The position numbers were made by a program, and so were the translations under genes. Positions 7,527 to 12,588 of a stretch of DNA of 12,588 nucleotides are shown piece after piece; the first letter of the stretch is position 1, and each line of letters opens with the position of its first letter. Where the stretch lies: contig JASBTC010000177.1 of assembly GCA_030148625.1 (NCBI GenBank), forward strand, positions 1-12,588, given 5' to 3'. The stretch is from Sphingobium sp. Lineage in GTDB: Bacteria; Pseudomonadota; Alphaproteobacteria; Sphingomonadales; Sphingomonadaceae. The notes under the pieces are model-generated. The model was given only the letters and a program-made list of their open reading frames with translations, searched no databases and was not told where the DNA came from.

Positions 7527-7934
7527 TCATTCGGCGAATTGCACCAGATCCCAGCGATTTCCGTAGAGATCGAGGAACACCGCCACCTTGCCATAGCTTT
7601 CGATCTTCGGCGGTCGCACGAACTCGACCCCTTTTGCGATCATCGTCGCATGATCGCGGTCGAAATCGTCGGTACGGAGGAACAGGAAAACGCGTCCCCC
7701 CGCCTGGTCGCCGATGAATCTTTCCTGTTCCGGCGTGGAGGCGCGCGCGAGCAGGATCGAAGTCGTATCGGCGGTTGCCTTGGTTCCCGGCGGTGCGACC
7801 AATACCCAGCGCTTGTCCTGCTCCGGCTGGTAGCTGTCCTCGACCAGGGTAAAGCCGAGCGTGCCGACGTAAAAGGCAATCGCTTCGTCATAGTCGCGAA
7901 CGACAAGCGCGATATGGGCCAGCGACTGCTTCAC
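7527..7934 (-). CDS. VOC (glyoxalase/bleomycin-resistance fold) protein
   Basis: From the GTG start at 7934 the protein has 135 residues, about one VOC module pair. HIALVVRDYDEAIAFYVGTL (H7 as possible metal ligand) opens the first beta-alpha-beta module. RVFLFLRTDDFDRDHATM opens the second, and FLDLYGNRWDLVQFAE closes it, matching the D-x-x-G-N-x-[WF]-[DE] signature. VOC proteins bind a divalent metal and act on small reactive molecules (lyases, dioxygenases, thiol conjugation) or sequester drugs; nothing here fixes the substrate. GTG is preferred because GGAGG lies 5 nt before it; the in-frame ATG at 7946 overlaps that site and has none of its own. The gene is on the same strand as the receptor operon, but the 130-bp gap argues for separate control. 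Confidence 0.85.
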   Translation of the reverse strand: MKQSLAHIALVVRDYDEAIAFYVGTLGFTLVEDSYQPEQDKRWVLVAPPGTKATADTTSILLARASTPEQERFIGDQAGGRVFLFLRTDDFDRDHATMIAKGVEFVRPPKIESYGKVAVFLDLYGNRWDLVQFAE

Positions 7935-8068
7935 GGCATCCTCCATTGTCGATGTCGGGCTAGCGGCGTTGCCGGCGCATGTCGAACAGCAAAGGTCTTC
8001 CTGATCCGGGACCGTCCAGGGCACACGCGATTCGATTGCAGCCGGCGCACGTCCTCGCATTCGGACAT
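7931..8068 (-). CDS. Possible 45-codon upstream ORF coupled to the VOC gene
   Basis: An ATG at 8068-8066, with AAAAGG about 7 nt ahead, opens a frame of 45 residues beginning MSECEDVRRLQSNRVCPG and ending in RQWRMP. Its TGA (7933-7931) overlaps the VOC GTG start as GTGA. The peptide is basic with two cysteines and is not recognised. It could be a short leader peptide, a truncated regulator, or a chance frame; the overlap and ribosome site are the only support. Confidence 0.25.
   Translation of the reverse strand: MSECEDVRRLQSNRVCPGRSRIRKTFAVRHAPATPLARHRQWRMP
7940..7944 (-). promoter_or_regulatory. Ribosome binding site deciding the VOC GTG start
   Basis: On the minus strand GGAGG occupies 7944-7940, 5 nt before GTG at 7934-7932. 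The alternative ATG at 7946-7944 would put this motif inside the gene. Confidence 0.6.
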
Positions 8069-8072
8069 GTTC

Positions 8073-8117
8073 GCACCTTTTGAGACAATGTAGGTGCAAT
8101 ACCAGTCAAACTGGCAT
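8073..8117. promoter_or_regulatory. Two adjacent palindromes upstream of the VOC gene
   Basis: GCACCT (8073-8078) and AGGTGC (8092-8097) are inverted repeats with 13 nt between. Directly beside them ATACCAGT (8099-8106) and ACTGGCAT (8110-8117) form an 8-bp dyad with one mismatch around CAA; the inner CCAGT-CAA-ACTGG is perfect. The minus strand of the second dyad contains TTGACT, a good -35 hexamer. This looks like a repressor or activator site for the VOC transcript. No regulator gene lies next to it. Confidence 0.4.
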
Positions 8118-8563
8118 GTAATGGAACTTTCGGAGCCGAATGAATAATATCCAGATCCGATGTATTTTTCCAGATATGATCGCGCCGACTATTGCGGACC
8201 GGCGTTTTCGAATTCGGGCGCGCATTAACATATTTTTTCCCTAGGGCTCCCCCGTCGCGACGGCGGATTCGGGCGGCCTGTGATCGAGTGAGGCGAGCGA
8301 ACCCGCTGACAAACATGCGAAGAGGCCTGTCCTTGCTGGGTTCGACGGCTGCAAAGCCATACGCGGAAATTAGCCGGACCCGCACAAAATCGAGGGATTT
8401 GGTGAAAAATTGATTAATGAGTAAAAATATTACATATACTATATACACAAAGGCTAATGGGATTCGAATGATCTTTGCGGTAGGAGAATGATTGGGCGTC
8501 CATAACACATTGCATCGGATTTGGTTCCAAATACCCAAAATGGTCACTAATTTAGCGGGGTTA
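8118..8563. other. Intergenic region without a convincing gene, increasingly AT-rich
   Basis: Frames here are short or lack family features. A 34-codon frame (8140-8244, +) has GGAG 4 nt ahead of ATG but an unremarkable product. Small dyads occur: a perfect 12-bp palindrome CCGTCGCGACGG (8252-8263), CGAACCC/GGGTTCG (8298-8304/8338-8344), GGCT-GCAA-AGCC (8347-8358) and GCGG/CCGC (8363-8366/8380-8383). From ~8400 the base composition falls sharply: 8401-8640 is about 34% GC by hand count, against a clearly GC-rich surround. TATACT at 8435-8440 with TTGATT at 8410-8415 is a weak promoter candidate (spacer 19). Confidence 0.6.
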
Positions 8564-8591
8564 TTGATAAATTAATCAAAAAAATTAATAT
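8564..8591 (+). promoter_or_regulatory. Candidate promoter of the giant adhesin gene with overlapping palindrome
   Basis: TTGATA (8564-8569) and TAATAT (8586-8591) are separated by 16 nt and would give a leader of about 50 nt before ATG 8647. The -35 region lies in a 16-bp near-palindrome, TTGATAAATTAATCAA (8564-8579, two central mismatches), so a regulator bound there could control transcription. The same word TTGATTAAT recurs at 8410-8418 in the opposite orientation. Confidence 0.4.
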
Positions 8592-8646
8592 GGCGTTTTG
8601 TGATTCAGTCACTCTTTATCACCTCAATACTGTAAGGGGTTGAGTG

Positions 8647-11600
8647 ATGGCCAAGCGTATCGAAATTAAAGATCGTGCTTCGGGCGCTACGGAAAGTCAT
8701 GTTGTACAGCAGAAAAATACGGTTCTTAAAGCAAAGGGCCCTGCTGCCGTAAAAGTGACTGCGCCGAAGGGTGAGGTTGCCGCCATGGAGCGTGACGGCA
8801 ACGATCTCGTTCTCAAGTTTGCGGATGGCAGCGTCGTCCGCCTGGAGGATTATTTCGATTGCGCCGGGAAAGAGGCCTCCCAGCTCAGCTTTGTCGATCC
8901 GAACGATGGCGGCGAGTGGAAAGTCGCGCTCGACGACATTGCATGCCGGCCCGTGGCGGACGCCACCTCGGGACCCCTGGCCTATACGTTCGAGCCCGTT
9001 TCCCAGGGCGGCGGGATGGGTGTCGCGCCGCTCGTCGGGCTCGGTGCGCTGGTGCTGGGCGGCGCGGCCGCCGCGGCGGGCGGCGGCGGCGGTGGCGGCA
9101 ATAATCCTCCGACCGAGCCGGTGGATCGCACGCCGCCCGCCGCGCCCACCATTTCGCCGACCAACGGAAAGATCATCAAGGGGACGGCCGAGGCCGGCGC
9201 CAAGATCAATCTGGACATCGACGGCAACGGCACCACCGACACGACGGTGCAGGCCGATTCCTCGGGCAACTGGACCTATACGCCGACGACCCCGATCACC
9301 AACGGTGTCAAGGTGACTGCGACGGCCACCGACGCAGCGGGCAATACGTCCGGGCCCACGAGCGTGATCGTCGATGCGGCGGCGCCGCCGGTCCCGGCGA
9401 TCGGCTCGGTCACCGACGATGTGACTCCTGTGACCGGCGCAGTCGCCAATGGCGGCGCGACCAACGACACCAGGCCCACGATTGGGGGCACCGGAACCGA
9501 GGCGGGCGCCACCATTTCGGTTTATGACAACGGCACTTTGCTCGGCACGACCACCGCGGACGCAAACGGCGCCTGGAGCTTCACGCCGGCCACCGCGCTC
9601 GGCCAGGGCACGCATAGCTTCACCGCGACCGCGACCGATGCTTTGGGCAATGTGAGCGCGTCCTCTGCCGGCTATGCGGTGACCATCGATACCGCGGCAC
9701 CTGCCGTGCCTGCGATCGGATCGGTCATCGACGATGTCGGCTTAGTCGCCGGCCCGGTTGCCAGTGGCGGGGTCACCGACGATACGCGGCCCGCAATCAC
9801 CGGCACGGGCGCCGAAGCGAACGCGACGATCTCGGTCTATGACAATGGCACGCTGCTGGGCACGACGACGGCGAACGGCGCGGGCACCTGGTCCTTCACG
9901 CCGGCCGCGGCGCTCGGCCAGGGCGCGCACAGCTTCACGGCGACCGCGACCGATGCGGCAGGCAATGTCAGCGCGCCATCAGCCGCTTATGCGGTGACGA
10001 TTGATACCACTGCGCCCGCCACGCTCACGATCGCTTCGGTGACCGACGATGTCGCTCCGGTGGTCGGCGTGGTCGCGAATGGCGGTGCAACCGATGATAC
10101 GCGTCCGGCGATCGCTGGCACGGGCGCCGAGGCCAATGCGACGATCTCGGTCTATGACAGTGGCGTGTTGCTGGGCACGACTGCGGCGGACGGTGCTGGC
10201 GTCTGGTCCTTTACGCCGACCGCGGCACTTGGCGAAGGTCCGCACAGCTTCACGGCGACCGCGACCGATGCGGCAGGCAATGTCAGCGCGCCATCGGCCG
10301 CCTATGCGGTCACCGTCGGTACGGTGACGCCCGATGTGCCTGTGATCGGTTCGATCACCGATGATGTCGGGGCCGTGGTTGGCGTCGTCGCCAATGGCGG
10401 TGCGACCGACGATACACGTCCGGTGATCGAAGGCGTCGGCGCCGTCGCCAACGCGACGATCTCGGTCTATGACAATGGCACGCTGCTGGGCACGACGACG
10501 GCGAACGGCGAGGGAGCCTGGATCTTCACGCCGGCGTCTGCGCTTGGCCAGGGCGCGCACAGCTTCACCGTCACTGCAACCTTCGCCGGCAATGTGAGCG
10601 CACCGTCGGCGGCTTATGTGGTGACGATCGACACCGCGGCACCCGCTGTTCCGGTGATCGGCTCGATCACCGACGATGTTGGCGCGGTCGTTGGCGTCGT
10701 TGCCAATGGTGGCACCACCGACGACACGCGTCCGGCGATCGCCGGCACGGGTGCGGAGGCCAATGTCACGATCTCGGTCTATGATAATGGCACGCTGCTG
10801 GGCACGACGACGGCCAATGGCGCGGGCGCCTGGAGCTTCACGCCGGCTGCGGCGCTCGGGCAAGGTGCGCACAGCTTCACCGTCACCGCAACCGATGCCG
10901 CGGGCAATGTCAGTGCACCGTCGGCTGCCTATGCAGTCACCATCGATACCGCCGCGCCGACGGTTCCGGCGATTGGTTCGGTCACTGACGATGTCGGTGC
11001 GGTCACGGGTGTTGTCGCCAATGGCGGCACCACCGACGACACGCGTCCGGCGATTGCGGGCACGGGCGCAGAGGCCAATGCCACGATCTCGGTCTATGAT
11101 AATGGCACGCTGCTGGGCACGACCACGGCCAATGGCGCGGGCGCCTGGTCGTTCACGCCGGCTGCGGCGCTTGGCCAAGGGGCGCACAGCTTCACCGTCA
11201 CCGCGACGGATGCCGCGGGCAATGTGAGTGCACCGTCCTCGGCTTATGCGGTCACCATCGATACCGCCGCGCCGACGGTTCCGGCGATCGCTTCGGTCAC
11301 CGACGATGTCGGTGCGATCATCGGTGTCGTCGCCAATGGTGGCACCACCGATGACACCCGTCCGGCGATCGCCGGCACGGGTGCCGAAGCGAATGCGACC
11401 ATCTCGGTCTATGACAATGGTACGTTGCTCGGTACGACGACGGCCAATGGTGCGGGTGCCTGGAGCTTCACGCCGGCCGCGGCGCTGGGCCAGGGCGCGC
11501 ACAGCTTCACCGTCACCGCGACCGATGCCGCGGGCAATGTCAGCGCGCCATCGGCTGCCTATGCGGTCACCATCGATACTGCCGCGCCGACGGTTCCGAC

Positions 11601-12588
11601 GATCGGCTCGGTCACGGACGATGTCGGGGCGGTCACGGGGGTGGTCGCCAATGGCGGCACCACCGACGACACCCGGCCCGCGATTGCGGGCACGGGCGCC
11701 GAGGCCAATGCCACGATCTCGGTCTATGACAATGGCACGCTGCTCGGCACGACAACGGCCAATGGTGCGGGCGCCTGGAGCTTCACGCCGGCCGCGGCGC
11801 TTGGGCAAGGTGCGCACAGCTTCACCGTCACCGCGACCGATGCGGCGGGCAATGTCAGTGCACCGTCGGCTGCCTATGCGGTGACCGTCGATACGGCTGT
11901 CCCGGGCGTGCCCGTGATCGCCTCGGTGACCGACGATGTCGGCGCGGTCGTCGGCGTCGTCGCCAATGGCGGCGCGACCGACGATACGATTCCGGTCATC
12001 GCCGGAACGGGTGCCGCGGCGAATTCCACGGTCTCGGTCTACGACAATGGCATTTTGCTCGGCACGACGACCGCCAATGGTGCGGGCGCCTGGAGCTTCA
12101 CGCCGGCTGCGGCGCTCGGTCAGGGTGCGCACAGCTTCACCGCGACTTCAACCAGTGGCGGCGGCAGTGAGAGTGCGCCGTCGGCGGCTTATGCTGTGAC
12201 GATCGATACCGCGGCACCCGCCGTCCCTGCGATCGGTTCGGTCACCGACGATGTCGGTGCGATCACCGGTGTCGTCGCCAATGGTGGTGTCACCGACGAT
12301 ACGCGTCCGGCGGTTGCGGGCACGGGTGCCGAAGCGAATGCGACCATCTCGGTCTATGACAATGGTACGCTGCTGGGCACGACGACGGCCAATGGCGCGG
12401 GTGCCTGGAGCTTCACACCGGCGGCCGCGCTTGGCCAGGGCGCGCACAGCTTCACCGTGACTGCGACCGATGCCGCGGGCAATGTCAGCGCGCCATCGGC
12501 TGCCTATGCGGTCACCATCGATACTGCCGCGCCGACGGTTCCGGCGATTGGTTCGGTCACCGACGATGTCGGGGCGGTCACCGGTGTC
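8647..12588 (+). CDS. Giant Bap-like adhesin with Ig-like repeats, N-terminal 1314 residues (3' end outside window)
   Basis: ATG 8647 follows AAGGGG (8634-8639) at 7 nt, and the frame stays open to the window edge. Residues 1-~115 resemble the BapA/Bap prefix domain: NTVLKAKGPAAVKV, then DGNDLVLKFADGSVVRLEDY and GGEWKVALDD. No Sec signal is present, as expected for type I secretion by a C-terminal signal. Residues ~126-151 are an Ala/Leu/Gly stretch (VAPLVGLGALVLGGAAAAA followed by seven glycines), then a Pro/Asn linker. A divergent Ig-like domain covers about 162-251. From residue 252 come ten 105-residue Ig-like units (one of 104) and the start of another. Each has the pattern TDDVGxVxGVVANGG, TDDTRPAIAGTGAEANATIS, YDNGTLLGTTTANG and ATDAAGNVSAPSAAYAVT, close to Big_13-like/SiiE-type calcium-binding domains. 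A role in adhesion or biofilm is likely; the partner surface is unknown. Confidence 0.9.
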   Translation, partial: MAKRIEIKDRASGATESHVVQQKNTVLKAKGPAAVKVTAPKGEVAAMERDGNDLVLKFADGSVVRLEDYFDCAGKEASQLSFVDPNDGGEWKVALDDIACRPVADATSGPLAYTFEPVSQGGGMGVAPLVGLGALVLGGAAAAAGGGGGGGNNPPTEPVDRTPPAAPTISPTNGKIIKGTAEAGAKINLDIDGNGTTDTTVQADSSGNWTYTPTTPITNGVKVTATATDAAGNTSGPTSVIVDAAAPPVPAIGSVTDDVTPVTGAVANGGATNDTRPTIGGTGTEAGATISVYDNGTLLGTTTADANGAWSFTPATALGQGTHSFTATATDALGNVSASSAGYAVTIDTAAPAVPAIGSVIDDVGLVAGPVASGGVTDDTRPAITGTGAEANATISVYDNGTLLGTTTANGAGTWSFTPAAALGQGAHSFTATATDAAGNVSAPSAAYAVTIDTTAPATLTIASVTDDVAPVVGVVANGGATDDTRPAIAGTGAEANATISVYDSGVLLGTTAADGAGVWSFTPTAALGEGPHSFTATATDAAGNVSAPSAAYAVTVGTVTPDVPVIGSITDDVGAVVGVVANGGATDDTRPVIEGVGAVANATISVYDNGTLLGTTTANGEGAWIFTPASALGQGAHSFTVTATFAGNVSAPSAAYVVTIDTAAPAVPVIGSITDDVGAVVGVVANGGTTDDTRPAIAGTGAEANVTISVYDNGTLLGTTTANGAGAWSFTPAAALGQGAHSFTVTATDAAGNVSAPSAAYAVTIDTAAPTVPAIGSVTDDVGAVTGVVANGGTTDDTRPAIAGTGAEANATISVYDNGTLLGTTTANGAGAWSFTPAAALGQGAHSFTVTATDAAGNVSAPSSAYAVTIDTAAPTVPAIASVTDDVGAIIGVVANGGTTDDTRPAIAGTGAEANATISVYDNGTLLGTTTANGAGAWSFTPAAALGQGAHSFTVTATDAAGNVSAPSAAYAVTIDTAAPTVPTIGSVTDDVGAVTGVVANGGTTDDTRPAIAGTGAEANATISVYDNGTLLGTTTANGAGAWSFTPAAALGQGAHSFTVTATDAAGNVSAPSAAYAVTVDTAVPGVPVIASVTDDVGAVVGVVANGGATDDTIPVIAGTGAAANSTVSVYDNGILLGTTTANGAGAWSFTPAAALGQGAHSFTATSTSGGGSESAPSAAYAVTIDTAAPAVPAIGSVTDDVGAITGVVANGGVTDDTRPAVAGTGAEANATISVYDNGTLLGTTTANGAGAWSFTPAAALGQGAHSFTVTATDAAGNVSAPSAAYAVTIDTAAPTVPAIGSVTDDVGAVTGV
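9400..12588 (+). repeat. Tandem array of 315-bp Ig-like-domain repeats
   Basis: Measured from the ATC/ATT codon of the 'I[GA]S[VI]TDD' motif, units start at 9400, 9715, 10030, 10345, 10657, 10972, 11287, 11602, 11917, 12232 and 12547. All steps are 315 bp except unit 4, which is 312. Units 5, 6, 7, 8 and 10 are nearly identical in protein and very similar in DNA. Units 1-4 and 9 are more divergent. The array continues past the window. Confidence 0.95.

Noticed and set aside
5351..7717. 788-codon open frame on the plus strand opposite the TonB-dependent receptor
   Set aside because: It is antisense to a well-supported receptor gene and shows no domain; long antisense frames are usual with GC-rich third positions.
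8335..8383. tRNA-like GGGTTCGA and a c-di-GMP riboswitch-like TGCAAAGCC upstream of the adhesin
   Set aside because: No acceptor, D or anticodon arms surround the T-loop-like word, and the other conserved riboswitch core segments are missing. Only small hairpins remain.
7960..8547. 195-codon minus-strand frame across the intergenic region
   Set aside because: No domain and no ribosome site; it overlaps both the VOC upstream signals and the AT-rich promoter region, and its composition changes abruptly along its length. At most the last ~26 codons might be a regulator remnant.
9979..12132. 717-codon open frame on the minus strand opposite the adhesin repeats
   Set aside because: Its Arg/Asp-rich repetitive product (GDRADIVGDR-like) is the mirror of the 315-bp repeat. 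One stop-free unit makes the whole array stop-free, so the length is not evidence of coding.
9400..12588. CRISPR-like regular repetition
   Set aside because: The repeats are contiguous 315-bp coding units with no spacers and a conserved reading frame.

Overview
The window is GC-rich DNA that reads like a sphingomonad-type alphaproteobacterium. The grounds are the GC-rich codon use, a TonB-dependent receptor with the plug-proximal 'EIIVTGTR' signature common in Sphingomonadales, a Tat-exported PhoD, and two very large type I-secretion proteins. The taxon is an inference; no rRNA or tRNA gene is present.

Layout. (1) Positions 2-730 hold the C-terminal end of a giant VCBS/RTX protein (+), followed by a strong hairpin. 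(2) Positions 813-3472 hold a likely sulfur-metabolism group: a cysteine-dioxygenase-like cupin (+), a convergent persulfide dioxygenase-rhodanese fusion (-), and a LysR regulator (-) just upstream of the fusion. (3) Positions 3479-3582 hold a compact set of inverted repeats between the LysR start and the end of the next gene. (4) Positions 3579-7396 hold a two-gene minus-strand operon, TonB-dependent receptor then PhoD-type phosphoesterase, joined by a TGATG stop/start overlap. (5) Positions 7527-7934 hold a small VOC (glyoxalase-fold) gene (-), with a possible 45-codon upstream ORF and a pair of palindromes ahead of it. (6) About 550 bp without a convincing gene (8100-8646) follows; its right half has about 34% GC by hand count and probably carries the promoter of the next gene. 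(7) From 8647 to the window edge runs the 5' part of a giant Bap-like adhesin (+): a BapA-type prefix domain, an Ala/Gly-rich linker, one divergent Ig-like domain, then ten complete 105-residue Ig-like repeats and the start of an eleventh.

How the genes may work together. The cupin and the persulfide dioxygenase-rhodanese both belong to thiol/persulfide oxidation families, and the LysR gene is placed to control the fusion. The receptor-PhoD pair suggests outer-membrane capture of a ligand coupled to phosphate-ester hydrolysis in the periplasm. The two giant proteins at the window edges probably act at the cell surface in adhesion or biofilm formation. No secretion ABC transporter, membrane-fusion protein, TolC, LapD or LapG gene is visible here.

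The most noteworthy signals are in the adhesin array (a hint of a five-unit higher-order period, and two units that have lost the DAAGN motif), the AT-rich adhesin promoter region, the inverted-repeat element at the PhoD stop codon, and the coupled receptor-phosphoesterase operon.
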